Counted from the first letter of the stretch, positions 42,615 to 51,242 are shown. The stretch: 64,000 nt of DNA from Nonomuraea jiangxiensis (GCF_900099965.1 NZ_FNDJ01000041.1:21495-85494), one strand, 5' to 3'. The notes: generated from the sequence alone by a model not told the origin. Numbers and translations: made by a program.

Positions 42615-43628
42615 ATGGGGCCGTGGCGGCTGCTTGGCTGGATCGCGGTGGTCGCGGTGGCCGGCTTCTGTCTCTACCAGGTGCGGACGGTGGTCATGTC
42701 GATCATCATCGGCGTGTTCTTCACCGCGCTGCTACGGCCCCCGGCCCGCTGGCTGGAGTCCCGCGGGCTCAACGCCGCGCTGGCCACCGCGATCGTCTTC
42801 GCGTGCGCGGTGGTGCTGTTCGGCGGGCTGGGCGTGCTGCTGGTGCGGCCGATGGTGGACAGCCTGTCGGAGCTGCGGACGAGCTTCGGCACGGTGCTGG
42901 ACAACCTGCACGACCTGGCCGTCCGGCTCGGGATCAACGACCAGCAGCTTCTCCAGCGGGCCAGGGAATACCTGTCCGGCCAGGGCCGGGCGATCACCAC
43001 CGGAGCGCTCGCCGGGGTCAAGACGGTGGGCGAGATCGTGATCGGCACGGTGCTGGCGATCATCCTGTCGATCTACTTCGTGCACGGCGGTCACGGGTTC
43101 TTCCGCTGGCTCGTGCGCCTCGCGCCGGCCTCGGCCAGGAGCAGCCTGACCGAGACCGGCGACCTGATCTACACGGTGATCGGCCGCTACATCCGCGGGG
43201 TGGCGATCGTGGGGGCGGTGGACGGGTTCTTCATCGGGATGGCGCTGTGGATCCTGGGCGTGCCGATCGCGCTGCCGCTGGCGGTGCTCACGTTCGTGGG
43301 GGCGTTCCTGCCGGTGGTGGGGGCGTTCGTGGCGGGGCTGCTGGCCGCGGTGGTGGCGCTCGTTGCCAAGGGCTGGCTGGTGGCGCTGATCGTGGTCGGG
43401 GTGACCGTGGCCGTGCAGCAGATCGAGGGCCACGTGCTGGCGCCGCAGATCTACGGCAAGGCCCTGCACCTGCCCGGGGCGCTCATCCTGCTGGCGATCA
43501 CGGTGGGCAGCGTGATCGCCGGCATCGCGGGCGCGTTCCTGGCCGCTCCGGTGACGTCCGTGCTCATCGCCCTGCGGGAGCGCATGGTCACTCCCGAGCG
43601 GCGACCGCCCCCTCCGGCGCCCACCTGA
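42615..43628 (+). CDS. AI-2E family transporter (PerM/TqsA-like)
   Basis: This 337-residue membrane protein has about eight helices and the AI-2E family pattern: paired N-terminal helices, an amphipathic DNLHDLAVRLGINDQQLLQ region, and GVAIVGAVDGFFIGMALWIL followed by FVGAFLPVVGAFVAGLLAAVVALVAKG. Members export signalling molecules or act as Na/H antiporters; most actinomycete ones are uncharacterised. ATG at 42615 follows GGGGGA. It starts 62 bp after iolD in the same direction but is probably a separate unit. Confidence 0.82.
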   Translation: MGPWRLLGWIAVVAVAGFCLYQVRTVVMSIIIGVFFTALLRPPARWLESRGLNAALATAIVFACAVVLFGGLGVLLVRPMVDSLSELRTSFGTVLDNLHDLAVRLGINDQQLLQRAREYLSGQGRAITTGALAGVKTVGEIVIGTVLAIILSIYFVHGGHGFFRWLVRLAPASARSSLTETGDLIYTVIGRYIRGVAIVGAVDGFFIGMALWILGVPIALPLAVLTFVGAFLPVVGAFVAGLLAAVVALVAKGWLVALIVVGVTVAVQQIEGHVLAPQIYGKALHLPGALILLAITVGSVIAGIAGAFLAAPVTSVLIALRERMVTPERRPPPPAPT

Positions 43629-43649
43629 GCCAGGTCCTCGCGGCGGGCG

Positions 43650-44135
43650 TCAGAGTGCGAGTCGCAGCTCCAGCATGTGCCTGATCGGGATGCCGTCGGC
43701 CTCGGCCGGGATGCTCGGTTTGACCGCGCGGGCGCGGTCCACACCGTGCCGGTGCAGGGCCACCAGGTCGAAGCCGTAACGCTGGTAGAAGCGCAGGGCG
43801 TGGGTGTTGTCGTTGGTGGTGACGAGCGTGAGTCCGGCCATGCCGCGTTCGAGGGCGACGGCGCGTACGGCGTCCAGCAGCGCCTTCCCCACCCCCCGGC
43901 CGGGGACCACCGCGTCGAGGGTGACGATCTCCACGGAGCCGTCGGCGCGCTCGGTGTAGGTGAGCACACCGGCCACCTCGTCACCGATCACCGCGACGAA
44001 GCCGGGCAACCCGGCCGCCTCCACCTGCTCCCCCCGGGCCAGCACCATCACCGTGGTCCCGCCCCAGCTCTCGGTGAGCACGCGCCGCACGGTCTCCAGG
44101 TCGCCCGGCTCGATGGGGCGCACGACCATTGCCAT
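43650..44135 (-). CDS. GNAT family N-acetyltransferase
   Basis: This 161-residue acetyltransferase has the acetyl-CoA motif VVPGRGVGKALLDAVRAVA and the C-terminal NDNTHALRFYQRYGFDLVAL typical of GNAT folds. The substrate is unknown. The ATG at 44135 is 17 bp from the start of the divergent HAD gene; little room remains for a ribosome binding site, so one of the two mRNAs may be leaderless or start inside the other gene. Confidence 0.85.
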   Translation of the reverse strand: MAMVVRPIEPGDLETVRRVLTESWGGTTVMVLARGEQVEAAGLPGFVAVIGDEVAGVLTYTERADGSVEIVTLDAVVPGRGVGKALLDAVRAVALERGMAGLTLVTTNDNTHALRFYQRYGFDLVALHRHGVDRARAVKPSIPAEADGIPIRHMLELRLAL

Positions 44136-44152
44136 GTCGTCATTATGGTCAT

Positions 44153-44800
44153 ATGCGATGGGTAACGTTCGACTGCTACGGAACTCTGGTCGACTGGCGG
44201 CACGGCATCCACACCAGTGCCGAGCTGATCGCTCCTGGGCAGGGGGCTCGGCTGCTGGAGGCGTACAACCGGCACGAGCACGCCGTGCAGAGCGAGTCGC
44301 CGGGGCTGCGCTACCGGCAGGTACTGGCCGAGGCGCTGCGCAGGGCGTGCGCGGAGGAGAAGGTCGAGTCGGCCGGCGACAACGCGTCCGTGCTGGCCGC
44401 GACGCTCCCGTACTGGCCGGTGTTCCCCGAGGTCGGGGCCGAGCTGTCGGCCCTGCGCGCGGCGGGGTGGAAGCTGGCGCTGCTCACCAACTGTGACCGC
44501 GACCTCATCGCGGAGACGCGGCGGCGGCTGCCGGTGCCGTTCGAGGCGGTGGTGACGGCGGAGGACGCGGGCGCGTACAAGCCGGACCTGGCGCACTTCG
44601 AGCTGTTCCGCCGCTCGTACGAGCCGGAGGTGTGGGTGCACGTGGCGCAGAGCTACTTCCACGACATGATCCCGGCCCACCGGCTCGGCCTCCCCCGCGT
44701 CTGGATCAACCGGCTGGGCGAGGCGGCGCCGGACCCGGCGATCATTCAGCGGGTCCTGTCCGACCTGCGCGGCCTGCTCGCCGCCGTCGAGGACCGTTAG
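44153..44800 (+). CDS. HAD-superfamily hydrolase, haloacid-dehalogenase-like
   Basis: This 215-residue hydrolase has motif I FDCYGTLVDW with the nucleophile aspartate, motif II LLTNCDRDL, the lysine of motif III in GAYKPDLAHF, and motif IV-like VAQSYFHDMIPAHRLGL. The pattern fits 2-haloacid dehalogenase type II or small phosphatases. ATG at 44153 is preferred over the ATG at 44129, which lies inside the divergent GNAT gene. Its stop overlaps the convergent DivIVA-like gene by four bases. Confidence 0.82.
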   Translation: MRWVTFDCYGTLVDWRHGIHTSAELIAPGQGARLLEAYNRHEHAVQSESPGLRYRQVLAEALRRACAEEKVESAGDNASVLAATLPYWPVFPEVGAELSALRAAGWKLALLTNCDRDLIAETRRRLPVPFEAVVTAEDAGAYKPDLAHFELFRRSYEPEVWVHVAQSYFHDMIPAHRLGLPRVWINRLGEAAPDPAIIQRVLSDLRGLLAAVEDR

Positions 44801-45345
44801 GCGCGCTGGTCCAGCACGTCGGCGATGCCCGCGAGGAAGGCGTCCACGTCCGCGATCAGATAGCCCGCCCGCAGCAGCACGGTCGAGAACCTGGCCTCCC
44901 GCACCTCCTTGCCCGTCACCGGGTAGTCCGTCGTGCCGCGCAGCGTCGCCACGATCCGGTCGAGGAAGGCGTCGATCTCGTCCTCGTTGTAGCCGGTGCC
45001 CATCCGGCCCGAGCGGAAGGCCACCCGTTCGACCCGGGCGGCCTGGGTCTCGAACCACTCCTCGCGCAGCATGTCGCCGGTGGGCTCGGCCATGGCCAGC
45101 CGGACCGGGCGCTTGGCCTGGGTCTCCAGCGCCACCACGAAGGCCTCCAGCGCGAAGTCGACCGCGGTCTCCTGGTAACCGCCGCGCCGGGTGCGGAACG
45201 TGGCCCTGCGCACGTCGTCGGCGGTGACGGGCTCCATCGCGTGCGAGCCTCTGCCCAGCGTCGACTCGATCCGCCCGATCAGGGTGTCGACTTCGACGGG
45301 GTCATAGCCTGAACGCATGCCCATCACGCGTGGAAAGCGGTTCAA
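44797..45345 (-). CDS. DivIVA-like domain protein with four related modules
   Basis: This 182-residue protein is built from repeats of the DivIVA N-terminal lipid-binding motif (G-Y-x-x-x-x-V-D-x-x-L-x-x-I). They appear as SGYDPVEVDTLIGRIESTL, GGYQETAVDFALEAFVVAL, TGYNEDEIDAFLDRIVATL and AGYLIADVDAFLAGIADVL. DivIVA proteins mark curved membranes and guide polar growth in actinomycetes; this one lacks the long coiled coil. TTG at 45345 is supported by GAGGAGC upstream. Genes of this type are often near rlmN in actinomycetes, so it is probably vertically inherited. Confidence 0.72.
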   Translation of the reverse strand: MNRFPRVMGMRSGYDPVEVDTLIGRIESTLGRGSHAMEPVTADDVRRATFRTRRGGYQETAVDFALEAFVVALETQAKRPVRLAMAEPTGDMLREEWFETQAARVERVAFRSGRMGTGYNEDEIDAFLDRIVATLRGTTDYPVTGKEVREARFSTVLLRAGYLIADVDAFLAGIADVLDQRA

Positions 45346-45436
45346 GCCTTGCTCCTCATGAGATACGGCTGGGGGTTGCGTCTATTGTCGGGCCTTTATC
45401 CCGGCTATGCGACCCGACATATAGCGTTGCAGCACC

Positions 45437-46192
45437 ATGCGACTGTCCAAGGTCACCTTCCGCTACCGAAGGCGCGAGCCCCTCATCATCCGCAGCGCCG
45501 ACGCCCGGCTCTCGCCCGGTGACGTCATCGAACTGACCGGGGTGAACGGGGCGGGCAAATCCACTTTGCTCCGCCTGCTGGCGGGCCTGGCGCGGCCGAC
45601 GACGGGCACGATCTCCGGCCGCCCGCCGGTGGTCGGCTTCGCCCCCGACCGCTTCCCCGTGGGCCAGCCGTTCACGGTGACGGCCTACCTGCGTCACATG
45701 TCCCGCGTACGCGGCGGCGCCCGGTGGGAGCCGTGGGCCGAGCGGCTCACCATGGGCCACCTGCTCACCGTGCCGCTGGGCGAGCTGTCGAAGGGCAGCG
45801 CGCACAAGGTGGGACTGGCCCAGGCGCTGATGGCCGATCCCGGGCTGCTCATCCTGGACGAGCCGTTCGCCGGTCTCGACGCCGACACCCGCGAGGTGCT
45901 GCCGTCGATCGCCGCGGAGGTGGCGGCCGGGGGCGGCATCGTCATCGCCAGCGACCACCAGGGGGGCCTGCGCGCGCTCCCGGCCGTCCGCCACTGGTCC
46001 GTGGTCGACGGCCATCTCAAGGAGGGCACCGCGGTCGAACCCACGGCGGAGGTCGCCGACCGGGCACCCGCTGTCGCAGCCGTGCCGCAGGTGACCGTGG
46101 CGGTCACCTTACCCGTGGGCGAGCTCCAGCCCTTCCTCGCCCGGATGCGCGGCGAGGGCTACCAGGCCCGCGAGATCGAGGAGACCGGATGA
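45437..46192 (+). CDS. ABC transporter ATP-binding protein (export type)
   Basis: This 251-residue ATPase has Walker A LTGVNGAGKSTLLRLLAG, Walker B GLLILDEPFAGLDADT and the switch histidine in IASDHQGG. The signature loop is GELSKGSAHKVGLAQALM, a rarer variant of LSGGQ. A short C-terminal extension after residue 190 contains TVAVTLPVGELQPFLARM. It is coupled by ATGA to the membrane-protein gene that follows, so the two form a small two-gene exporter. The substrate is unknown. Confidence 0.83.
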   Translation: MRLSKVTFRYRRREPLIIRSADARLSPGDVIELTGVNGAGKSTLLRLLAGLARPTTGTISGRPPVVGFAPDRFPVGQPFTVTAYLRHMSRVRGGARWEPWAERLTMGHLLTVPLGELSKGSAHKVGLAQALMADPGLLILDEPFAGLDADTREVLPSIAAEVAAGGGIVIASDHQGGLRALPAVRHWSVVDGHLKEGTAVEPTAEVADRAPAVAAVPQVTVAVTLPVGELQPFLARMRGEGYQAREIEETG

Positions 46193-46851
46193 TCGCCCTG
46201 ACCGCCTTCCGGCTGGCCGGCTACGTCCGCTCCCACCGCGTCTACCAGGCTCTCCTCCTCACCCTGGCCATGCTCGCGATCCTCTACGGCAGCCGCGCGC
46301 CCAGGGGTGCGGAGGTCTCGGTGCTCGCGGACGGCGCCGTGCTGATCATCCCCATCCTGGCCTGGGCCGCCAGGAGCCTCCTCGACACCGAGCCCGACCT
46401 GCAGCGCGAGCTGTCGGCGGTCCAGGTGGGCGGCCGGGGCAGGGAGGTGGCGGCGGGGCTGGTCGCGGCGTTCGCGGCGTGTGCCGTGCTGTCGGCGCTC
46501 GGCCTGGGCTGGGCGCTGCTGCTCGGCGTGAGCCAGGCCCCTCCGACCGGGGTGCTGATCACCATCCTGCTGCTGCACGCCCTGGCCACGCTGACCGGGA
46601 CCACCCTCGGCGCCCTCACCAGCCGGGCCGTCCTCGCTTCGCCGGCCGTCTCGATCATGGCCCTGGTGCTCGGCTTCATGGCGATGCTGCTGCTCAGCGC
46701 CTCGCCCCTGTACTGGCTCACCGTGCCGGTCATTCGGTGGATGAGAGCCGCGAACACCGGCCTCCTCCTCGACCAGCTCCCCCAGCTCGCCGCGCTCTCG
46801 TTGCTCTGGTGCCTGATCGGCCTCGCCGTCTACGTCTGGCGCCGAAGGTAG
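46189..46851 (+). CDS. Membrane subunit of the small ABC exporter
   Basis: This 220-residue hydrophobic protein has about six helices and the ABC-2-like arrangement found in short exporter permeases. Conserved charged spots include RSLLDTEPDLQRELSA in the first cytoplasmic loop. No family can be named firmly. Its four-base overlap with the ATPase gene is the main evidence that it is the channel partner. It ends 77 bp before the convergent rlmN stop. Confidence 0.7.
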   Translation: MIALTAFRLAGYVRSHRVYQALLLTLAMLAILYGSRAPRGAEVSVLADGAVLIIPILAWAARSLLDTEPDLQRELSAVQVGGRGREVAAGLVAAFAACAVLSALGLGWALLLGVSQAPPTGVLITILLLHALATLTGTTLGALTSRAVLASPAVSIMALVLGFMAMLLLSASPLYWLTVPVIRWMRAANTGLLLDQLPQLAALSLLWCLIGLAVYVWRRR

Positions 46852-46928
46852 ACCCGCCCCGCCGAGCCTCGGCCCGCCCCGGCGGCCTTCGCCGAGCTGG
46901 GCGGCGAGCGCCAGCGGCCCCGGGCGGC

Positions 46929-48029
46929 CTATTCGGCGGCGGCGAGTTGCCCGCAGGCGCCGTCGATCTCGCGCCCGCGCGTGTCCCTGACCGTCACGGG
47001 CACCCCGTGGAACTCCAGCCGCCGCACGAACGCCCGCTCGTCCTCGGGCCTCGACGCCGTCCACTTGGAGCCGGGCGTCGGGTTGAGGGGGATCAGGTTG
47101 ACGTGCACCAGCTTGTTCTTGATCAGCTTGCCGAGCAGGTCGGCCCGCCACTCCTGGTCGTTGATGTCCTTGATCAGCGCGTATTCGATCGAGATCCGCC
47201 GCTTGGTCTTCGCCGCGTACGCCCAGGCCGCGTCGAGCACCTCGGCCACCTTCCACCGGGTGTTGATCGGCACCAGCGTGTCACGCAACTCGTCGTCGGG
47301 CGCGTGCAACGACAGCGCGAGCGTGACCGGCAGCCCCTCGTCGGCGAGCTTGCCGATGGCGGGCACCAGGCCGACGGTGGAGACGGTGACGCCGCGGGCC
47401 GAGATGCCCAGGCCGTGCGGCGACGGCTCCACCAGGCGGCGGACCGCGCCGATCACCTGCTTGTAGTTGGCCAGCGGCTCACCCATGCCCATGAACACGA
47501 CGTTGCTCACCCGGCCCGGCCCGCCCGGCACCTCGCCGGCGGCCAGCGCCCGGGCACCGGCGACGACCTGCTCGACGATCTCCGCGGTGGACATGTTACG
47601 GGTGAGGCCCGCCTGGCCGGTGGCGCAGAACGGGCAGTTCATCCCGCAGCCGGCCTGCGAGGACACGCACATCGTCACCCGGTCGGGATAGCGCATGAGC
47701 ACCGACTCGACCAGCGCCCCGTCGAACAGCCGCCACAACGTCTTACGGGTGGTGCCGCCGTCGGTGGTCAGCTCCTTGACCGGGGTGAGCAGATCGGGCA
47801 GCAGCGTCCCCAGCCGTTCCCTGGCCGCCGCGGGCAGGTCGGTCATCTCGCCCACGTCGGTGGTGAGACGCTCGAAGTAGTGGCGCGAGAGCTGGTCGGC
47901 GCGGAAGGCCTTCTCGCCCAGCTCGGTCACGGCCGCCCGTCGGTCGGCCATCGACAGGTCCGCCAGGTGCCGGGCGGGCTTGGCTCGCCGGGGCGCGACG
48001 AAGGTGAGCTGACCTGGAGGCTGGGACAC
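46929..48029 (-). CDS. rlmN: 23S rRNA (adenine2503-C2)-methyltransferase
   Basis: This 366-residue radical-SAM enzyme has the cluster motif AGCGMNCPFCATGQAGLTRN (CxxxCxxC). The methyl-carrying cysteine is probably in REIDGACGQL at the C-terminus, and GMGEPLANYKQVI is the conserved GEP segment. It methylates A2503 of 23S rRNA and A37 of some tRNAs. GTG at 48029 is chosen because the family begins close to QLTFVAPRRAKPARHLADLS and AAGGCAG lies upstream; the frame is open to 48278 but overlaps the divergent SUFU gene. In many actinomycetes rlmN follows cdsA directly; here a reversed gene lies between. Confidence 0.92.
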   Translation of the reverse strand: MSQPPGQLTFVAPRRAKPARHLADLSMADRRAAVTELGEKAFRADQLSRHYFERLTTDVGEMTDLPAAARERLGTLLPDLLTPVKELTTDGGTTRKTLWRLFDGALVESVLMRYPDRVTMCVSSQAGCGMNCPFCATGQAGLTRNMSTAEIVEQVVAGARALAAGEVPGGPGRVSNVVFMGMGEPLANYKQVIGAVRRLVEPSPHGLGISARGVTVSTVGLVPAIGKLADEGLPVTLALSLHAPDDELRDTLVPINTRWKVAEVLDAAWAYAAKTKRRISIEYALIKDINDQEWRADLLGKLIKNKLVHVNLIPLNPTPGSKWTASRPEDERAFVRRLEFHGVPVTVRDTRGREIDGACGQLAAAE

Positions 48030-48148
48030 AGTACTGCCTTTGCTTGAAGGGTTTGCGACCAGGGTAGTGAACGTTTGGAACGGAGGTGGCATTCCTGGTC
48101 CCAGAGCCGCTCGCATCGGGCTTGCCGCCCGATCTACATTCATCACGT

Positions 48149-49171
48149 ATGACGATTTTCCGGTCGGCATCTGGCGAGGGTGGCACCGAGGTCGTGCTCG
48201 CCGCCGGTAACCCGTACGGCAGCCGGACGCTCGTGGTCGAGCGGGACGAGAGCTCCTCGGTAGCTTACCTGTGCTCACCGGAAGGTGCGGTGCACGGCGC
48301 CGTCTGGCTGGCCAACCATCGCCCGGCCCCGCCCGTCGTCGACCTGGCCCGGATCAACGCCGGCCTGCCACCGCTCATGCCCCGGCCCAACACGCTGCAC
48401 CCGGACGGCCGGCGGCCGCTCGGACAGCTGAGCGCGCTGTGGCTCGAAGAGGGCGACGGGGTGGCCATCTACGAGGACGACGAATTGCTCGCGGTCATCC
48501 CCGGCTGGGCCGACATGAGCCGCGGCATGCCGGGATACGCGCGGGACGCGGTGGGCGAGTCGCCGTTCGCCTGGGCGTTGTCGGAGGCGCTCGAAGGGCT
48601 GCGGCCCCGTATCTCCAACGCCAGATCCTACTGGCGCTGGCGACATGGTGAAGGGTCCTGGGCGTCGTTCCAGCAGTTCGTGATGGGTCACCTGGACCGG
48701 GTGCTCGGGCCGGCGGGTCGCTACTGGGACGCCAGCGGCGAACGGCTGCCCACCGTCGGCATCACCGAACGCCCGCCACACCAGGAACGCGCCTTCACGG
48801 TGTTGTCCACGGTCGGGATGAGCTGTCAGCGCATGCCCACGGTCGAGCAGTGGATCGACAAGCCGGGGGCGTACGCGCGGATCGAGCTGGCCGTGGCCAC
48901 CCGCGAGGACCCGAAGGAGGCGGCGCTGCTGCTGGTGTGGCTGTCACAGTATCCGTGGCACTCGGTCACGTGGCTCGGCCACGGGCACACGGCGAAGTGG
49001 TATCACGAGCCTTCGACGTTCCCGCTGGGGCCGCAGTATTCGGGGGTGCTGATGACGGCCAACCCGCCACACCTGCCCGACATGTCAGGATTCGCGTTCG
49101 GCGGCGAGATCGTCCGGTGGCTCTGGCTCTCGCCGATCACCGCCGAGGTGCTGGAAGCACAGCACCGCTAG
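48149..49171 (+). CDS. Suppressor-of-fused (SUFU) domain protein
   Basis: This 340-residue protein has a C-terminal SUFU-like domain: AFTVLSTVGMSCQRMP, ARIELAVATREDP, LVWLSQYPWHSVTWLGHGHT and TANPPHLPDM are the block order seen in bacterial SUFU-family proteins, which often act as immunity or antitoxin-like partners in polymorphic systems. The N-terminal half (about 1-150) is a separate domain of unknown type. ATG at 48149 fits the family start SxMTIFRSASG. It lies in reverse orientation inside the conserved rlmN-cdsA block, and its 3' end is the first unit of a 28-bp tandem repeat. No toxin gene is adjacent. Confidence 0.75.
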   Translation: MTIFRSASGEGGTEVVLAAGNPYGSRTLVVERDESSSVAYLCSPEGAVHGAVWLANHRPAPPVVDLARINAGLPPLMPRPNTLHPDGRRPLGQLSALWLEEGDGVAIYEDDELLAVIPGWADMSRGMPGYARDAVGESPFAWALSEALEGLRPRISNARSYWRWRHGEGSWASFQQFVMGHLDRVLGPAGRYWDASGERLPTVGITERPPHQERAFTVLSTVGMSCQRMPTVEQWIDKPGAYARIELAVATREDPKEAALLLVWLSQYPWHSVTWLGHGHTAKWYHEPSTFPLGPQYSGVLMTANPPHLPDMSGFAFGGEIVRWLWLSPITAEVLEAQHR

Positions 49172-49230
49172 AAGTCTGCTGGAGGCGCGGCACCGCTGGA
49201 AGTGGGCTGGGGTCACAGCACCGCTAGAAG
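49148..49230. repeat. 28-bp tandem repeat, three copies, spanning the SUFU and cdsA 3' ends
   Basis: Units start at 49148, 49176 and 49204. Each contains a version of GCTGGAAG then AGCACCGCTAGAAG. Unit 1 encodes the last codons and stop of the SUFU gene; unit 3 carries the last codons and stop of cdsA on the other strand. Copies 1 and 3 are more alike than copy 2. This looks like a local duplication at a gene junction. Confidence 0.75.
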
Positions 49231-50063
49231 AACAGCGTCATCAGCAGCCAGACCGGCACCAGCGTCGTCACCAGCGAGTCGAGCCGGTCCATCAGGCCGC
49301 CGTGCCCGGGCAGGATGGTGCCCAGGTCCTTGATGCCGAGGTCCCGCTTGATCATCGACTCGATCAGGTCGCCCATGGTCGCCAGCAGCGCCGCGAGCCC
49401 GCCGATCAGCGCCCCCTGCCAGATCTCCCCGCCGAGCAGCCACACGACCAGCCACGCCCCGACCGCCGTACACGCCACGAACGACCCGGCGAACCCCTCC
49501 CAGGTCTTACGCGGGCTGATCCGCGTCATCGGGTGCTTGCCGAACAGCACGCCCGCGATGAACCCGCCGATGTCGCTGGCCACGGTCACCGCGATGAAGA
49601 TCAGCACCCGGTTGTCGCCGTCGCCGGCCCTGAGCAGCAACGCCGTGAACGAGCTCAGCATCGCGGGATAGAACAGGATGAACACCGAGGCCGACGCGTC
49701 ACGTACGTAACCGTCCGTGCCACCGCTGAACATCCGCCAGACCAGCAGCACCAACGCGAAGATCGCGAAGCCGGCCAGCATCCACTGCGCCCCGCCCCAG
49801 TAAGCGCCCGCCTGCATCGCCACCAGCCCCGCGAGCACGGGCACGGCCGGAACCTTGATGTCCCGGGTGGCGAATGCCTTGATCAGCTCCAGCACGCCGA
49901 CACCCACGGCAGCCACGACCACCGGGAGGAACAGTTCCTTGATCGTGTAGAGGGAGCCGAGCACCAGCGCGCCCAGTACCACGCCGACCACGATGGCGGC
50001 AGGCAGGTTCCTTCCGGTACGGCTACCGCCGCTCGAGCTGGTGCCAGCCGTACGTTCTTCCAC
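49224..50063 (-). CDS. cdsA: Phosphatidate cytidylyltransferase
   Basis: This 279-residue membrane enzyme has about eight helices and the full family signature near the C-terminus: ESMIKRDLGIKDLGTILP then GHGGLMDRLDSLV. It makes CDP-diacylglycerol, the precursor of phosphatidylinositol and cardiolipin. GTG at 50063 is chosen because GGAG lies six bases upstream; the frame is open to 50117. The gene belongs to the rpsB-tsf-pyrH-frr-cdsA series but is separated from frr by about 580 bp of repeats. Confidence 0.92.
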   Translation of the reverse strand: MEERTAGTSSSGGSRTGRNLPAAIVVGVVLGALVLGSLYTIKELFLPVVVAAVGVGVLELIKAFATRDIKVPAVPVLAGLVAMQAGAYWGGAQWMLAGFAIFALVLLVWRMFSGGTDGYVRDASASVFILFYPAMLSSFTALLLRAGDGDNRVLIFIAVTVASDIGGFIAGVLFGKHPMTRISPRKTWEGFAGSFVACTAVGAWLVVWLLGGEIWQGALIGGLAALLATMGDLIESMIKRDLGIKDLGTILPGHGGLMDRLDSLVTTLVPVWLLMTLFF

Positions 50064-50109
50064 AGAGTTCTCCAAGAGCCACGGCCCCCGCCTCGGGGGC
50101 GAGGGCCGT

Positions 50110-50640
50110 AGATGCAAAATCCGCCACCCGCGGCAACCCGCTCAACGCGGCCCACCGCAGGCGCAGATGCTGTCACCCGCAGCGGCCCGCCCGACACGAC
50201 CCGCCGCGAGCGCAGATGCTGTCACCCGCGGCAGCTCGCCAACGACCCACCGCGGGGCGCAGAACCCGCCGCCCGCAGCGGCCGCCCAACAGGATCCACC
50301 GTAAGCGCAGAATCCGTCACCTGCGGCGCCTCGCTGAACGCTATTCACCCCAGGCACAGAACCCGCCACCCGCGGCGTCCCGTCCAACGCGACCCACCAT
50401 GAGCAGCACACTCCCACGTCCGCGGCGCCCCGTTGAACGCGATCCACCGCAAACACGAGAGCACCCGCGGCGCCCCCCTCGACGTGATCCACCGCAGGCA
50501 GGAGGATCCAGGCCCCACGACGCCTCGCTCAGGCACGAGGATCCAGCACCCGCAGCGCCCCGCTGAATCGCTCTCCACCGTGGGCGCAGTCCCGCTGCCC
50601 GTAGCGGACCGCTCGACGCGACCCGCTACGCGGCGTGCCG
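50110..50640. repeat. Degenerate tandem array of about 48-bp units between cdsA and frr
   Basis: About eleven units share a CACCCGCGGCG core followed by CCCGCTCAACGCG and ATCCACCGCAGGC. Core positions are near 50125, 50174, 50223, 50271, 50318, 50367, 50415, 50462, 50515, 50547 and 50597, so the period is 47-50 bp apart from one irregular stretch. The array fills the whole 578-bp interval (50064-50641) and contains no credible gene. Transcripts running from frr to cdsA would cross it. Confidence 0.78.
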
Positions 50641-50641
50641 A

Positions 50642-51199
50642 TCAGACTTCGAGCAGCTCGGTTTCCTTGTGCTTGAGCAGCTCGTCGATCTTGGCGACGT
50701 GCTTCTGAGTGAGGTCGTCGAGCTCCTTCTCGGCCCGGCGTACCTCGTCCTCCCCCGCATCGCCGTCCTTGATCATCTTGTCGAGGGCCTCCTTGGCGGT
50801 GCGGCGGATGTTACGCACCGCCACCTTGGCCTGCTCGCCCTTGTTCTTGGCGACCTTGATGTACTCCTTGCGGCGCTCCTCGGACAACTCCGGGAACGTC
50901 ACACGGATCACCTGGCCGTCGTCGGTGGGATTGACGCCGAGGTCGGAGTCGCGGATGGCCCTCTCGATCGCGCTCATCGAGCTCTTGTCATAAGGCTGGA
51001 TGAGCACCATGCGCGCCTCCGGCACGTGGAACGACGCCAGTTGCTGGATCGGCGTCGGCGTGCCGTAGTACTCGGCATTGATCTTGTTGAACATCGAGGG
51101 GGTGACCCGACCGGTCCGGATGGTCGCGAAGTCCTCCTTCGCGACCGAGACGGCCTTGTCCATCTTTTCCTCGGCTTCGAGGAGGGTTTCGTCGATCAC
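50642..51199 (-). CDS. frr: Ribosome recycling factor
   Basis: This 185-residue protein of standard length has the RRF features: KMDKAVSVAKEDFATIRTGR near the start, NKINAEYYGTPTPIQQLAS, and the C-terminal three-helix bundle segment KNKGEQAKVAVRNIRR. It splits post-termination ribosomes together with EF-G. It lies downstream of pyrH by 43 bp on the same strand, as in most actinomycetes. Confidence 0.95.
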   Translation of the reverse strand: MIDETLLEAEEKMDKAVSVAKEDFATIRTGRVTPSMFNKINAEYYGTPTPIQQLASFHVPEARMVLIQPYDKSSMSAIERAIRDSDLGVNPTDDGQVIRVTFPELSEERRKEYIKVAKNKGEQAKVAVRNIRRTAKEALDKMIKDGDAGEDEVRRAEKELDDLTQKHVAKIDELLKHKETELLEV

Positions 51200-51242
51200 A
51201 GCGGCTCCCTGTCTTCTAGCTGGCGGTGTCGGGCTCGCTCCC

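Noticed and set aside
48149..49171. A complete toxin-immunity locus around the SUFU gene
   Set aside because: Both neighbours are housekeeping genes on the other strand and no secreted or RHS-like toxin is present in the window.
50110..50640. Possible CRISPR array because of regular repeats
   Set aside because: Units are head-to-tail without distinct spacers, vary along their whole length, and no cas genes are present.
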